From: Acidovorax sp. SUPP3334
GTDB taxonomy: Bacteria; Pseudomonadota; Gammaproteobacteria; Burkholderiales; Burkholderiaceae_C
Length of the DNA stretch: 64,000 nt
Direction of reading: 5' to 3'
NCBI RefSeq assembly: GCF_030159055.1
Contig: NZ_BQXQ01000010.1
Coordinates: forward strand, 62,001 to 126,000
A model generated the notes under the pieces. That model was not told where the DNA came from. It made no database searches and saw only the letters and a list, made by a program, of their open reading frames with translations. Both the position numbers and the translations under genes were made by a program. Below, piece by piece: positions 39,836 through 49,801 of this stretch. Each line of letters begins with the position of its first letter. The stretch's first letter is position 1.

Positions 39836-40612
39836 TCAGGCCGTCTTGCGGCGAAAGACGAGTCGCTCCGGCGTGGAGGCTGCCGGTGCAAAAGCATAGC
39901 CTTCCAGATCGAAACCTTCGAGCCGGCGCGGTGTGACCACTTTGTGCTGGATGGCATAGCGCGCCATGAGCCCGCGGGCCCGCTTGGCGTGGAAGCTGAT
40001 GATCTTGTAGACCCCGCCTTTCCAGTCCTCGAACACGCATTCGATGACGCGGGCTTTCAGTACCTTGCGGTTCACCGACTTGAAGTATTCCTGCGACGCC
40101 AGATTGACGACCACGGGCGTAGCATCGGCGGCCATTTGGCGGTTGAGCGAGTCCGCGATGGTGGCTCCCCAGAACTGGTACAGGTTGGTCCCTGCGTCGG
40201 TGGCCAGGCGGGTGCCCATTTCCAGTCGGTAAGGCTGCATGCGATCCAGCGGGCGCAACACGCCGTACAGGCCGCTCAGGATCGCGACGTGGCCCTGTGC
40301 CCAGTCCAGCTCGGCCGGCGTGAGCGAGCGCGCCTGCAGGCCTTCGTACACGTCGCCATTGAAGGCCATGACGGCCTGGCGTGCATTGGCGGCGGTGAAC
40401 TTCGGACGCCAGGTGGCATACCGTGCCACATTCAGTGCCGCCAGCGGATCGCTGATGCCCATCAGGGCGGCAATCTCTTGGGGGGATTTCTTTCGCAGCA
40501 CTTCGATGAGCGCGCTCGACTGGGGAACGAACTGCGGCAGCGTGTGCGGGAGTCCGTCCGGCAGCGGCGTGTCGTAGTCCAGGGATTTGGCGGGAGACAG
40601 CAGGAACAGCAT
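39836..40612 (-). CDS. yaaA: Peroxide stress protein YaaA
   Basis: A 258-residue DUF328/YaaA protein. [18 protein letters not shown] at the start, [39 protein letters not shown] and the C-terminal [13 protein letters not shown] are the family signatures. YaaA limits intracellular iron and DNA damage during peroxide stress in E. coli. ATG at 40612 gives the canonical start. It is downstream of rne but separated from it by a terminator, so it probably has its own promoter in the 112-bp gap. Confidence 0.95.
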   Translation of the reverse strand: MLFLLSPAKSLDYDTPLPDGLPHTLPQFVPQSSALIEVLRKKSPQEIAALMGISDPLAALNVARYATWRPKFTAANARQAVMAFNGDVYEGLQARSLTPAELDWAQGHVAILSGLYGVLRPLDRMQPYRLEMGTRLATDAGTNLYQFWGATIADSLNRQMAADATPVVVNLASQEYFKSVNRKVLKARVIECVFEDWKGGVYKIISFHAKRARGLMARYAIQHKVVTPRRLEGFDLEGYAFAPAASTPERLVFRRKTA

Positions 40613-40647
40613 GGAGGTCGCGATGGTCCGGTGATCTCTGAGAAAAG

Positions 40648-40673
40648 CGGAAAGCCCGCGCAGGGGCTTTCCG
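40648..40673 (-). terminator. Rho-independent terminator of rne
   Basis: CGGAAAGCCC (40648-40657) pairs with GGGCTTTCCG (40664-40673); on the minus strand the stem is followed by CTTTTCT. It lies 52 bp beyond the rne stop. Confidence 0.85.
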
Positions 40674-40724
40674 GTCAAGACAATGACCGGCCCGGGGCAT
40701 TGCACCGCGGGCCGGCGGGCCGCA

Positions 40725-43700
40725 TCAGGCAGCGGGAGGCTGCTCGAACGGCAGCGTCAGATCGCGCAGGTCGCGGCGTGTTTCCACCAGCACCAGCGGA
40801 CCATCATCGACCGCCACGGCAGGAGGGCGCTCGCGCGGCACGTGGATCGGGTGCGGCTCAGCGGCGATGGCGGCTTGTGCCGCAGCGATCTTTTCCGCGT
40901 CGGAGTTCACCCACTGCAGGCCCGAGGTCTGAGCGATCTGGCTCAACTCGTCCACCGGCAGCGTGAACGCCTGCACCCGCGGCATGTTCCCATTGGCCGA
41001 AGCCGGCACTGCAGGCACCGGAGCGGCGGCTACAGGCGGTGCGGCGGGCACAGGCGCCTGTACTGGCACTGGCAGCGGGGCGACGGGTGCTGCCACCACT
41101 GCCGCTGGCGCCATCGGTGCGGCAACTGGCGCAGGAGCCGGTACTGGCGCGGGCGCTGGACGGGGTGCGACCGGTGCAGGGGCAAAGGGCTCTGCCACCG
41201 GCGCCGAAGAAGCCACTGGCATCACCGAGGCCGTTGGCTCCTGCGACTGAGCCACAGGCGCTGCGGACGCGTTGAAGTAGCTGCGGCGGGCGGGTTCCTG
41301 CGAACCTTCTGCCGGTGCGTTTTCCGCCGAAGCCGTCGTGCTCGCATCGAAGTCCATCAAGTTCGCCGACGGCTGCTCTTGCTCGGCACCGTTTTCACGC
41401 GGTGCACGCTCGCGGCGATCGCGGCCATAGCGGTCGCGCGACCGGCGTTCACGGCGTTCTTCGCCACCGGCTGCAGGCGCTGCCGGTGCGGCGTCGTTGC
41501 CGGTCAGGTCGAGGTCGGGCAGAGATGCCATGGGCGAGGTGTCCACGAAGTCAGCCACCGGGCCTTGTCCGATGCCGGCGGTCTCATCCGCACGGGGACC
41601 ACGCTCACGGCCGCCGCGTTCGCCACGGCCTCCGCGCTCACCACCCCGTTCACCGCGTTCACGGCGGGGGCCGCGTTCGGCGCGTGCTTCCACTGGGTCG
41701 CCAGCACCATCCAGCGTCACCGAAGCGGTAGAGGGCAGGGCAGCGCCTTGTTCCGCATTCAGTGGAGCCTGGCGGACTTCGCCATCGCGGCGTTCACGGC
41801 CACGGCCTTCGCGGGGTTCGCGTCCCTCACGGGGCTCGCGTCCTCCATTGCGGGCTTCGCCTTCTGGGAGGCTTTCGCGGCCTTCACGGCGCTCGCCATC
41901 GCGGCCACCACGGGCTTCGCCATCACGCGGTCCGCGGCCATTGCGCGGGGCTTCGCCTTCCGGGCGCTCTGCGCGGCCGTCGCGGCGGCCCCGGCCTTCG
42001 CCGTTGCCTTCGCGCTGTCCGTCGCGCGGACCATTGCGGTCGCCGTTGCGGTCGCCGTTGCGGTCGCCGCGGCGACCCCGGTCGCCGCCACGGCCTTCAC
42101 GCCGGCCTTCGCGGCTCGGCTCGGAGACGGGGGCTGGGGCGGGTGTGACGATCGGCGCAGGTGCGCGTGGCGGCTCGCCAAAGCCAAACAGGCTCTTGAG
42201 CCACGCGAAGAATCCCTGCTCTTGCGGCGCGGGAGCCGCAGCAGGGGCGGGTGCTGGCGCCGGGGTCGCTGCGGCGGCCGCGGCAGCTGCAGCAGCGGCA
42301 GGCCGGCTGTGCGATGCACTGCGCGTAGCGCCTTCCGGGCGGGGTTCGGCGATCGGCGCAGGCGCGTCAGGCAGCACACCCTTGATCACCGGGGTCTGCT
42401 TGTTGGTGGGCTCTTGCGAACGGCGGGTGACGGCGGTGGGGTCTTCCACTTCTTCGACGAGCTTGTAGCTGGCGTCGATGTGGTCCAGGCGCGGGTCGTC
42501 GTGCTTGAGGCGCTCGAGCTTGTAGTTCGGCGTCTCCAGGGTCTTGTTGGGCACCATCAGCACGGTCACGCGCTGCTTGAGTTCGATCTTGGCGATCTCG
42601 GGGCGCTTTTCGTTCAGCAGGAACGAAGCCACTTCCACCGGCACCTGGCAGTGCACGGCGGCCGTGTTGTCCTTCATGGACTCTTCCTGAATGATCCGCA
42701 GGATCTGCAGCGCCGACGATTCGGTGTCGCGGATGTGGCCCGAGCCGCCGCAGCGGGGGCAGGGGATGGAAGAGCCTTCGCTCAACGCGGGCTTCAGGCG
42801 CTGGCGGCTCATTTCCATGAGGCCGAACTTGCTGATCGTGCCGAACTGCACGCGGGCGCGGTCCTGGCGCAGCGCGTCGCGCAGGCGGTTTTCGACTTCG
42901 CGGCGGTTCTTCGACTCTTCCATGTCGATGAAGTCGATGACGATCAGGCCGCCCAGATCGCGCAGTCGCATCTGGCGGGCCACTTCGTCGGCGGCTTCCA
43001 GGTTGGTGCGGGTGGCGGTTTCTTCGATGTCGCCGCCCTTGATGGCGCGGGCGGAGTTCACGTCCACGCTCACCAGCGCTTCGGTGTGGTCGATCACGAT
43101 GGCCCCGCCAGAAGGCAGCGTCACGGTGCGGGCGTAGGCCGACTCGATCTGGTGCTCGATCTGGAAGCGGCTGAACAGCGCCGCGTCGTCGCGGTAGCGC
43201 TTCACCTTGCCGGCATGTTCAGGCATCACGTGCGCCATGAACTGGTGCGCCTGCTCGTAGATGTCGTCGGTATCGATGAGGATGTCGCCGATGTCGCTAT
43301 TGAAATAGTCGCGGATGGCACGGATGACCAGGCTCGATTCCTGGTAGATCAGGAAGGCGCCCTTGCCGCCCTTGGCTGCGCCGTCGATCGCGGTCCAGAG
43401 TTTGAGCAGGTAGTTCAGGTCCCACTGCAGTTCGGGCGCCATGCGGCCGATACCGGCCGTGCGCGCGATGATGCTCATGCCCTTGGGGTATTCGAGCTGG
43501 TCCATCGCTTCTTTGAGCTCTGCCCGGTCTTCGCCCTCGATGCGGCGGGAAACGCCACCGCCGCGGGGGTTGTTGGGCATCAGCACCACATAGCGGCCGG
43601 CCAGCGACACGAAGGTGGTCAGGGCCGCGCCCTTGTTGCCGCGCTCTTCTTTTTCAACCTGCACCAGCAGCTCCTGGCCTTCGCGGATCACGTCGTTGAT

Positions 43701-43964
43701 GCGTGCCTGGCTGACCGAGACGCCTTCGGCGAAATACTGGCGGGAGATTTCCTTGAAGGGCAGGAAGCCGTGGCGGTCTTCGCCGTAGTCGACGAAGCAC
43801 GCTTCCAGCGAGGGTTCGACGCGGGTGACGACGGCCTTGTAGATGTTGCCCTTGCGCTGTTCGCGCCCTTCGATTTCGATTTCGTAGTCCAGCAGCTTCT
43901 GGCCGTCGACGATGGCCAGACGGCGTTCTTCAGGCTGCGTGGCGTTAATGAGCATCCGCTTCAT
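40725..43964 (-). CDS. rne: Ribonuclease E
   Basis: A 1079-residue endoribonuclease for mRNA decay and rRNA/tRNA processing. The N-terminal half is catalytic: [20 protein letters not shown] start, S1 domain (about 38-120), RNase H-like and DNase I-like parts with the metal-site Asp in SVDVNSAR and LIVIDFIDM, and the zinc-link CPRCGGSG. From about residue 530 the chain is disordered: Ala/Pro stretches, an RGG/NGD/EGRE-type basic-acidic repeat region and a Pro/Ala/Val region, with a short conserved C-terminus ([13 protein letters not shown]). This half is the presumed degradosome scaffold and RNA-binding arm. ATG at 43964 follows AAGGAAT. Divergent from rluC, with a long leader likely used for autoregulation. 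Confidence 0.97.
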   Translation of the reverse strand: MKRMLINATQPEERRLAIVDGQKLLDYEIEIEGREQRKGNIYKAVVTRVEPSLEACFVDYGEDRHGFLPFKEISRQYFAEGVSVSQARINDVIREGQELLVQVEKEERGNKGAALTTFVSLAGRYVVLMPNNPRGGGVSRRIEGEDRAELKEAMDQLEYPKGMSIIARTAGIGRMAPELQWDLNYLLKLWTAIDGAAKGGKGAFLIYQESSLVIRAIRDYFNSDIGDILIDTDDIYEQAHQFMAHVMPEHAGKVKRYRDDAALFSRFQIEHQIESAYARTVTLPSGGAIVIDHTEALVSVDVNSARAIKGGDIEETATRTNLEAADEVARQMRLRDLGGLIVIDFIDMEESKNRREVENRLRDALRQDRARVQFGTISKFGLMEMSRQRLKPALSEGSSIPCPRCGGSGHIRDTESSALQILRIIQEESMKDNTAAVHCQVPVEVASFLLNEKRPEIAKIELKQRVTVLMVPNKTLETPNYKLERLKHDDPRLDHIDASYKLVEEVEDPTAVTRRSQEPTNKQTPVIKGVLPDAPAPIAEPRPEGATRSASHSRPAAAAAAAAAAATPAPAPAPAAAPAPQEQGFFAWLKSLFGFGEPPRAPAPIVTPAPAPVSEPSREGRREGRGGDRGRRGDRNGDRNGDRNGPRDGQREGNGEGRGRRDGRAERPEGEAPRNGRGPRDGEARGGRDGERREGRESLPEGEARNGGREPREGREPREGRGRERRDGEVRQAPLNAEQGAALPSTASVTLDGAGDPVEARAERGPRRERGERGGERGGRGERGGRERGPRADETAGIGQGPVADFVDTSPMASLPDLDLTGNDAAPAAPAAGGEERRERRSRDRYGRDRRERAPRENGAEQEQPSANLMDFDASTTASAENAPAEGSQEPARRSYFNASAAPVAQSQEPTASVMPVASSAPVAEPFAPAPVAPRPAPAPVPAPAPVAAPMAPAAVVAAPVAPLPVPVQAPVPAAPPVAAAPVPAVPASANGNMPRVQAFTLPVDELSQIAQTSGLQWVNSDAEKIAAAQAAIAAEPHPIHVPRERPPAVAVDDGPLVLVETRRDLRDLTLPFEQPPAA
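42034..42069 (-). repeat. 12-bp tandem repeat in the rne C-terminal half
   Basis: Three perfect copies of TTGCGGTCGCCG encode repeated NGDR on the minus strand. They sit within a larger run of degenerate Arg/Gly/Glu repeats (about 41600-42120). In-frame expansion or contraction would be tolerated in a disordered arm. Confidence 0.9.
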
Positions 43965-44543
43965 GATGGGATTCCTTTTCGTTGTCGGCCGGGCGGCGCG
44001 CAGCGAAAAAGCTGCATTGGCGCGCGTCCCGACCATTCAAACCAATGACACAGGCTCTTCAGGAGCCATGGATGCCAGGGCCGACGCGTTGAAACGAAGG
44101 GAATTGCCGCAATGCCACGCGGCTGCAAAGCTCTAGCTTCGCAGTCGTGGCGGGGGCGCGTGGATGGGGGCGAGGGGAAATGTGTGCAGCGTTGCCATGA
44201 ACGACCTGGCTGATGGCGCGGGCTGCACGGGCAATGCGGGCGACTGCTGAGTCCATGCCGAAGGCAGGCGCCTTCGCCAAAGGGTCACAATCCATGCCAA
44301 CAATGCCCACATGTTTTCGCTTTGATCCGCCCGCAGAACCTGCCTGTTGGGCGGCCTGCGGACTGGGGATTCCGGTTTCGGTGTTTCAATTTGTCAGCCG
44401 GCCGCACGGCGTGGGAGCCACCACAGGCATCTGGCCTGCAATCTGCGCACACGACGCCCGTTGGCATCGACCTGCCTGCGCGGCTTGCATGGTTGCGTGG
44501 ACTAAACTCCAGACAAATCAACCACTTACAGAACATCGCGCAG
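43965..44543. other. 579-bp rne-rluC divergent region
   Basis: No gene is supported here. The rne side (to about 44300) looks like a long untranslated leader with a large hairpin at 44114-44151. The rluC side has TTGCAT/TTGCGT and TAAACT elements around 44487-44510 that may form its promoter. Open frames across it are not conserved-looking. Confidence 0.5.
44114..44151 (-). promoter_or_regulatory. Long hairpin in the presumed rne leader
   Basis: GCCACG/CGTGGC, CTGC/GCAG and AAGCT/AGCTT pair in series, giving a 15-bp interrupted stem with a two-base apex, about 150 bases upstream of the rne ATG. In E. coli a structured rne leader mediates autoregulation by RNase E; a similar role here is inference. 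Confidence 0.5.
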
Positions 44544-45557
44544 GTGAAACACATTATAGGGGGCAAACCGGCGACCGACCGTACCCCAAACCCCGCCCCC
44601 GCTGCAGTCCGCATCGTCGAAGTCGATGAGGAGTCTGCCGGGCAGAGACTCGATAACTTTCTGATACGCGAACTGAAGGGCGTGCCGAAAACGCACGTGT
44701 ACCGCATCATCCGAAGCGGTGAAGTACGCATCAACAAGGGGCGTGCCAGCGCCGATACCCGGGTATCGGCGGGCGACCTGATTCGCCTGCCACCGGTGCG
44801 CATTTCGGACAAGGTGGCCGAAAAGGCCGAACGTCCCGCGCCCGCCCGCGAATTCCCAGTGCTGCTGGAGGATGAGCATCTGATCGCCATCGACAAACCC
44901 GCGGGGGTCGCCGTCCATGGCGGCAGCGGGGTGAGCTTCGGCGTCATCGAACAATTGCGGCAGGCCCGCCCGCAGGCCCGGTTTCTGGAACTGGTCCACC
45001 GCCTGGACCGGGAGACCTCGGGCATCCTCCTCGTGGCAAAGAAGCGGTCTGCGCTCGTCCATCTGCAGGACCAGTTCCGTGAGCGCGAGACGGGCAAGAC
45101 CTATCTGGCGCTGGTGCCCGGTACCTGGCCCGCCAACAAGAAGGTGATCGATACACCCCTGCACAAATATCTGCAGGCCGACGGTGAGCGCCGGGTCCGC
45201 GTGACCACGCCGGAGGATCCCGAGGGCATGCGCTCCATTACCTTGGTGAAAGTACGCAGCCATCTGTCAGCGCGCGCGGCTGACGGGCTGCCCTCGCTTT
45301 CGCTGCTGGAGGTCACCATCAAAACCGGGCGTACGCACCAGATCCGCGTTCACTTGGCCAGCCAGGGCCACGCCATTGCAGGCGACGACAAATACGGCGA
45401 CTTCGAGTTGAACAAGCGGCTTGGAAGGCAGGGGCTCAAGCGCATGTTCCTTCACGCATGGCGGTTACAGTTCGTTCACCCTTCCACCGGCGAGCGCATT
45501 GAGTTGCGCGCAGAACTGCCGCCCGATCTGGCCGAATTCACCGGCGCCACTGTCTGA
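44544..45557 (+). CDS. rluC: 23S rRNA pseudouridine synthase RluC
   Basis: A 337-residue enzyme that converts uridines in 23S rRNA (955, 2504, 2580 in E. coli) to pseudouridine. An S4 RNA-binding domain (QRLDNFLIRELKGVPKTHVY) precedes the RluA catalytic domain, whose motif HRLDRETSGILLVAK contains the catalytic Asp; IKTGRTHQIRVHL and FLHAWRLQF are also conserved. The start is placed at GTG 44544 (VKHIIGGKPAT) because no ATG lies between it and the S4 domain; the ribosome site is weak. It is divergent from rne, as in many Proteobacteria, and followed by a HAD gene after 4 bp. Confidence 0.93.
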   Translation: MKHIIGGKPATDRTPNPAPAAVRIVEVDEESAGQRLDNFLIRELKGVPKTHVYRIIRSGEVRINKGRASADTRVSAGDLIRLPPVRISDKVAEKAERPAPAREFPVLLEDEHLIAIDKPAGVAVHGGSGVSFGVIEQLRQARPQARFLELVHRLDRETSGILLVAKKRSALVHLQDQFRERETGKTYLALVPGTWPANKKVIDTPLHKYLQADGERRVRVTTPEDPEGMRSITLVKVRSHLSARAADGLPSLSLLEVTIKTGRTHQIRVHLASQGHAIAGDDKYGDFELNKRLGRQGLKRMFLHAWRLQFVHPSTGERIELRAELPPDLAEFTGATV

Positions 45558-45561
45558 AACC

Positions 45562-46230
45562 ATGCCCACGACCCCCCGCCGCCGCTTCGATCTCATTGCT
45601 TTCGACTGGGACGGCACGCTTTACGACTCCACCGCCATCATCGTGCGCTGCATCCAGGACGCCGTGCGCGATGTTGGCGGCACGGTACCGACCGATCAGG
45701 CGGCCGCCTGGGTGATCGGCATGGGCCTTATGCAAGCGCTGACGCATGCCGCGCCCGATGTGCCTGTGGAAAAGCATGCCGAACTGGGCAATCGCTACCG
45801 CTACCACTATCTCAAGCACCAGGACGATCTGAGCCTGTTTGCCGGAGTGCTGCCGATGCTTGAAGACCTGCGCACGCGTGGCCATCTGCTGGCGGTTGCC
45901 ACAGGCAAGAGCCGACGGGGCCTGGATGAAGTGCTGCACACGGTCGCGCTGCGCGGCATGTTCGATGGCTCGCGCACTGCCGATGAAACCGCCGGCAAGC
46001 CGCACCCGCTCATGCTCCAGGAGTTAATGGCCGAGTTCGACGTGGCCCCCGAGCGACTGCTGATGATCGGCGACACCACCCATGATCTTCAAATGGCCTT
46101 GTCGGCAGGCTGTGCGAGCGTTGGAGTGAGCTATGGAGCCCATGAGCCAGGAGAGTTCGATGCATTGAAGCCGCTTGGCGTGATGCATTCGGTCAAAGAA
46201 CTGCACGACTGGCTTTTGCAGCACGGCTGA
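45562..46230 (+). CDS. HAD family hydrolase (phosphoglycolate phosphatase-like)
   Basis: A 222-residue HAD phosphatase. Motif I is DLIAFDWDGTLYDS, motif II LLAVATGKSRR (Thr), motif III Lys in AGKPHPLML, and motif IV LLMIGDTTHDLQMA. The cap is alpha-helical (subclass I), so small phosphorylated metabolites are likely substrates; the exact one is unknown. It begins 4 bp after rluC, a pairing seen widely in Betaproteobacteria, and is followed by the Rieske and S49 peptidase genes on the same strand, probably one operon. Confidence 0.9.
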   Translation: MPTTPRRRFDLIAFDWDGTLYDSTAIIVRCIQDAVRDVGGTVPTDQAAAWVIGMGLMQALTHAAPDVPVEKHAELGNRYRYHYLKHQDDLSLFAGVLPMLEDLRTRGHLLAVATGKSRRGLDEVLHTVALRGMFDGSRTADETAGKPHPLMLQELMAEFDVAPERLLMIGDTTHDLQMALSAGCASVGVSYGAHEPGEFDALKPLGVMHSVKELHDWLLQHG

Positions 46231-46286
46231 CCCTGTGGCCGGGCGCCGGTGCTTCTTCGGCGCTTCGCTGGTCGCTAAAGCTTCCC

Positions 46287-46661
46287 ATGACATTCATTTC
46301 GCTGCCGATCGATTTATACGCCAGTATGGATCTGGTAGATGGCGGAACGGCTGTGGCGTTTGACGTGGTGTATGCCGGCCAGATCTGTCGCGCCTTTGCC
46401 GTGCGCTTTGAAGGCAGGCCGTGCGCCTATCTGAACCGCTGCACCCACGTTCCGATGGAAATGGACTATCAGCCGGGCCGCTTCTTCGATGACACCGGAC
46501 GTTGGCTTCTGTGTGCCACTCACGGTGCCGCTTACCGGCCTGACACGGGGGCCTGCGCGGGCGGGCCGTGCCGTGGCGGGTTGGTGAAGATTGAACTCTC
46601 GGAGGTCCAGAACGTAGTGCGCTGGCATACTGACCACCACCTGCAACCTGTCGAATTTTGA
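46287..46661 (+). CDS. Rieske [2Fe-2S] domain protein
   Basis: A 124-residue soluble ferredoxin-like protein. Cluster ligands are Cys and His in NRCTHVPMEMDY and Cys and His in WLLCATHGAAYRPDTG, the C-x-H and C-x2-H pattern. The rest is a beta-sandwich of Rieske size, with no membrane anchor. Partner enzymes are unknown. It lies between the HAD hydrolase and the S49 peptidase genes, with only 3 bp to the latter, so co-expression is expected. Confidence 0.9.
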   Translation: MTFISLPIDLYASMDLVDGGTAVAFDVVYAGQICRAFAVRFEGRPCAYLNRCTHVPMEMDYQPGRFFDDTGRWLLCATHGAAYRPDTGACAGGPCRGGLVKIELSEVQNVVRWHTDHHLQPVEF

Positions 46662-46664
46662 CAA

Positions 46665-47702
46665 ATGACCGAACCCATCCGGCCCGAACCCTCTGGTTCT
46701 GGGCAGAATTCCCCTCCAGCGCCTGACCTGTGGGCAAAGCCTGCTCCTGAAAAAGAAGCAAGGGACGCCGCGAAAGCACCTGGCTGGGAGCGGGATGTTC
46801 TGGAAAAGCTGGTGTTCGCGACCTTGTCCGAGCAGCGTTCAGCACGGCGCTGGCGCATCTTTACCCGGTTGGCTTGGCTGGTCTTCCTGATTGCCGTGGC
46901 TTGGGTGTTGCTTGCGCGCGACGCTACCAGCACCAGCAAGAGCACGCCGCACACCGCTGTGGTCGATATCAAAGGTGAGATCGCTGCTGGCGCCGAAGCC
47001 AGCGCCGAATTCGTAGTCGCGGCCATGCGCAGCGCCTTCGAAGATTCCGGATCGCAGGCTGTGGTGCTGCTTATCAACTCACCGGGCGGCAGCCCTGTGC
47101 AGGCAGGCATCATCAATGACGAGATCATTCGGCTGAAGGCCAAGTACAACAAGCCGGTCTATGCCGTGGTCGAGGAAACCTGCGCATCCGCGGCTTACTA
47201 CATCGCTGCCGCAGCGGACGACATCTATGTGGACAAGGCGAGCATCGTCGGCAGCATCGGTGTGTTGATGGACGGCTTTGGATTCACCGGCACCATGGAA
47301 AAGCTGGGTGTTGAACGTCGCCTGTTGACGGCTGGCGAGAACAAGGGATTCCTTGACCCATTCAGTCCGCAAACCGAAAAGCAACGCGCCTATGCACAGG
47401 CCATGCTGGACCAGATTCACCAGCAGTTCATCCACGTGGTCAAGGAAGGACGGGGCGACCGCCTCAAACCGACCTCCGACACCTTCAGTGGCCTGTTCTG
47501 GACCGGCCAGCAGGCAGTCGAGATGGGTTTGGCCGACCACCTGGGCAACCTCGATTACGTGGCGCGTGAAGTCGTCAAAGCCGAAGAAATCATCGACTAC
47601 ACCCGCCGTGACAATGTCGCTGAGCGGTTGGTGAAGAAATTTGGCGCTGCCATGGGCGAAACCGCTATCCAGGCCATCAAAGGCACTCCGTCGGTGCGCT
47701 GA
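46665..47702 (+). CDS. S49 family signal peptide peptidase (SppA-like)
   Basis: A 345-residue membrane-bound serine peptidase, half the size of E. coli SppA, matching the short bacterial form. A cytoplasmic N-terminal tail of about 70 residues precedes one TM helix (LAWLVFLIAVAWVLLA). The catalytic domain has AVVLLINSPGGSPVQAGI, the Ser nucleophile in EETCASAAYYIAAAA and the Lys in VDKASIVGSIGVLMDGFGF. It likely degrades cleaved signal peptides in the membrane. It is the last gene of rluC-HAD-Rieske-sppA and ends in a convergent gap that holds a TCGGCC/GGCCGA hairpin (47725-47746). Confidence 0.92.
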   Translation: MTEPIRPEPSGSGQNSPPAPDLWAKPAPEKEARDAAKAPGWERDVLEKLVFATLSEQRSARRWRIFTRLAWLVFLIAVAWVLLARDATSTSKSTPHTAVVDIKGEIAAGAEASAEFVVAAMRSAFEDSGSQAVVLLINSPGGSPVQAGIINDEIIRLKAKYNKPVYAVVEETCASAAYYIAAAADDIYVDKASIVGSIGVLMDGFGFTGTMEKLGVERRLLTAGENKGFLDPFSPQTEKQRAYAQAMLDQIHQQFIHVVKEGRGDRLKPTSDTFSGLFWTGQQAVEMGLADHLGNLDYVAREVVKAEEIIDYTRRDNVAERLVKKFGAAMGETAIQAIKGTPSVR

Positions 47703-47814
47703 ACCGAGCATCTGCACTCTGAGTTCGGCCTGGGATTCCCGGCCGAGAGTCAGTGCGAAATCAGGTAAATGGCGCTGCACTCGACGCGCAGCAAGGCGGT
47801 GCGGCGGATGTGGT

Positions 47815-48615
47815 TTATCGACCGATGGCGAAGACCGTCGGAGTGCGGTTATCAGGCGCTTCGGACTGTTGCCTCCACTGGCGTACCAGCCTGCTTTCGG
47901 TCCTGGCCTGGGGCAAGGTCAATCCGCTGGCGAGTGCCAGCCGGGTGTTGGGCTGCAGTGTCTGGACCAATGCCTGCCACAGCGCCGCATTGCGGTAGGG
48001 GGTTTCAATGAACAGCTGGGTCTGCCCCTGTTTGAGTGCAAGGGCTTCGAGCTCGCGGATGCGCACAGCGCGCTGCGCCGGGTCTTGTGGCAGATAGCCA
48101 GCAAAGGCAAAGCTCTGGCCATTGAGGCCGCTCGCGGCCAATGCCAGCAACAGCGAAACTGGCCCGACCAACGGCACAACGCGCAGTCCGCAGTCGTGTG
48201 CAGCGCGCACCACCGAACTGCCGGGATCGGCAACCGCCGGCATGCCAGCCTCGCTCACCAAGCCCATGTCATGGCCTGCGAGGGCGGGTGAGAGCAGCGA
48301 TCGCGCATCGAACACGACATGGCCTTCCGCGCCATGGTCGCCTTTCTTGTGTACCTCTCGTGGCAATTCTTCGATCTGCTGCGATTGAATCGGTAGCTTG
48401 AGGGGATGCAAGGCGTCGATTCGCTTGAGGTAGGCACGAGTGCTTTTTGCGTTCTCACAGATCCAATGCGTGATTTGCGAGGCCGTCTGCAACGTGGCGG
48501 CAGGCAGCGATTGATCCAATGGGGATTGTGTGTCGCACCCGAAGTCGAGCGGCGCGGGTACGAGATAAAGCGTGCCTGTCGAAGGCGTTGCTGGTGCGGT
48601 TGGAGCCGCTGTCAT
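47815..48615 (-). CDS. SAM-dependent methyltransferase, tetrapyrrole methylase (RsmI-like) family
   Basis: A 266-residue protein with a GTLYLVPAPLDFG start, MGLVSEAGMPAVADPGSSVV and VVPLVGPVSLLLALAASGL, which are the RsmI-type SAM-binding motifs. It differs from RsmI itself (whose start is usually GTLYVVATPIGNL), so it is probably a paralogue; its target is unknown. ATG at 48615 overlaps the maf stop (ATGA), so the two are coupled. In Burkholderiales this gene commonly follows maf in this position. Confidence 0.85.
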   Translation of the reverse strand: MTAAPTAPATPSTGTLYLVPAPLDFGCDTQSPLDQSLPAATLQTASQITHWICENAKSTRAYLKRIDALHPLKLPIQSQQIEELPREVHKKGDHGAEGHVVFDARSLLSPALAGHDMGLVSEAGMPAVADPGSSVVRAAHDCGLRVVPLVGPVSLLLALAASGLNGQSFAFAGYLPQDPAQRAVRIRELEALALKQGQTQLFIETPYRNAALWQALVQTLQPNTRLALASGLTLPQARTESRLVRQWRQQSEAPDNRTPTVFAIGR

Positions 48616-49211
48616 GGCAGTTCCAACCCCGCGGCACGCAGCATCCGGCACGTGCGAATCAGCGGAAGACCGATCAACGCAGTGGGGTCATCGCTGCGAA
48701 TGCTATCGAGCAGGCTGATTCCCAGCCCTTCGCTTTTGGCGCTGCCGGCGCAGTCGTATGGTTGCTCGATGCGAAGGTAGCGTTCTATCTCTGCATCGGA
48801 TAGTTCACGAAAAAGCACTTCGACCGGGGCCAGAGCCACCTGTTCAAACCCCGTGGCTGCGCAGACGACTGCCACGGCGGTTTGAAACACGACGCTTTGC
48901 CCACGCATTCGCCGCAGTTGTTCCACGGCCCGGTCATGCGTGCCGGGCTTGCCCAATGGCTCGCCTTGCAAGTCCGCGACCTGATCGGATCCGATCACTA
49001 CTGCTTCAGGGTAAGCCATCGAGACAGCGCGCGCCTTGGCCAAGGCCAATCGCAAGGCGAGGGCATCAGGAGCTTCTGCCACGTGGGGCGTTTCATCCAC
49101 GTTGGGGGCTATTACATCGAAAGGCAGATGCAGACGGGAGATCAATTCGCTGCGATATCGAGACGTCGAGCCAAGTACCAAACGGCGGGGCAATGAAGGG
49201 GATTGAGGCAT
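48612..49211 (-). CDS. maf: Maf-like nucleotide pyrophosphatase
   Basis: A 199-residue house-cleaning enzyme that hydrolyses modified NTPs; this YceF-type branch acts on 7-methyl-GTP in E. coli. Motifs: LVLGSTSRYRSELISRL (Maf SxSxxR), NVDETPH, SDQVADLQGEPLGKP (acidic/Lys site) and YDCAGSAKSEGLG. It is divergent from yceD-rpmF-plsX-fab, the same arrangement as the E. coli yceF-yceD locus, which supports the assignment. The stop overlaps the downstream methyltransferase start. Confidence 0.93.
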   Translation of the reverse strand: MPQSPSLPRRLVLGSTSRYRSELISRLHLPFDVIAPNVDETPHVAEAPDALALRLALAKARAVSMAYPEAVVIGSDQVADLQGEPLGKPGTHDRAVEQLRRMRGQSVVFQTAVAVVCAATGFEQVALAPVEVLFRELSDAEIERYLRIEQPYDCAGSAKSEGLGISLLDSIRSDDPTALIGLPLIRTCRMLRAAGLELP

Positions 49212-49236
49212 GCGCTGATTCTCTTACACTGCCGCC

Positions 49237-49788
49237 ATGACCAAGGAATTTTCCCCACAGCGCCTCGATGTCAAAGCCTTCGCGCAGGCGGGCGGTCATT
49301 TGTCCGGCCATGACTCCCTGTTGAAATACGAACGGCTCGCCCAAGAGGCCAAGGGCCTGCACCCCGACCTCATCGTGGACTGGCAAGCCGACGGTGAACT
49401 GCGCAGTACCCATGGCATTGGTGGACAGATCTGGTTACGGCTTGTCGCGCGTGCAGCTTTTCCGATGACTTGCCAGCGCTGCCTTGGGCCGGTGGATGTG
49501 CCGCTGGAGGTGGAGCGAGAATTTCGCTTCGTCGCGGATGAGGCCACGGCTGAAGCGCTGGATGACGAGAGTGACGAAGACTTGCTGGCGTTGAGTCGCG
49601 AATTCAACTTGCGTGAATTGATAGAAGACGAATTGCTGATGGCATTGCCTCTGGTGCCGCGGCACGATGAATGCCCCGCGCCCGTCCCTATGGAATCCAC
49701 CGACGAAGATTTCGAGGAGGCCAGCGCCCAGAAGCCGAATCCTTTTGCCGCACTGGCAGCCTTGAGGAAAGACAAATCGGAGGACTGA
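49237..49788 (+). CDS. yceD: YceD family (DUF177) protein
   Basis: A 183-residue protein of the DUF177 family: FPMTCQRCLGPVDVPLEVER (CxxC), then an acidic stretch and FNLRELIEDELLMALPLVPRHDEC, with the usual C-terminal NPFAALAALRKDK. In E. coli and plants the family is required for 23S rRNA accumulation; its exact action is unclear. It starts 25 bp from maf in divergent orientation and is followed 101 bp later by rpmF, the universal pairing. Confidence 0.92.
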   Translation: MTKEFSPQRLDVKAFAQAGGHLSGHDSLLKYERLAQEAKGLHPDLIVDWQADGELRSTHGIGGQIWLRLVARAAFPMTCQRCLGPVDVPLEVEREFRFVADEATAEALDDESDEDLLALSREFNLRELIEDELLMALPLVPRHDECPAPVPMESTDEDFEEASAQKPNPFAALAALRKDKSED

Positions 49789-49801
49789 AAACTGTTTGGG
49801 A

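Noticed and set aside
42034-42069. Possible CRISPR-like repeats
   Set aside because: The units are 12 bp, contiguous, without spacers and encode NGDR in RNase E.
40683-44048. A 1121-residue open frame on the plus strand
   Set aside because: It is antisense to rne, whose catalytic motifs are unambiguous; the composition is that of a mirrored high-GC frame.
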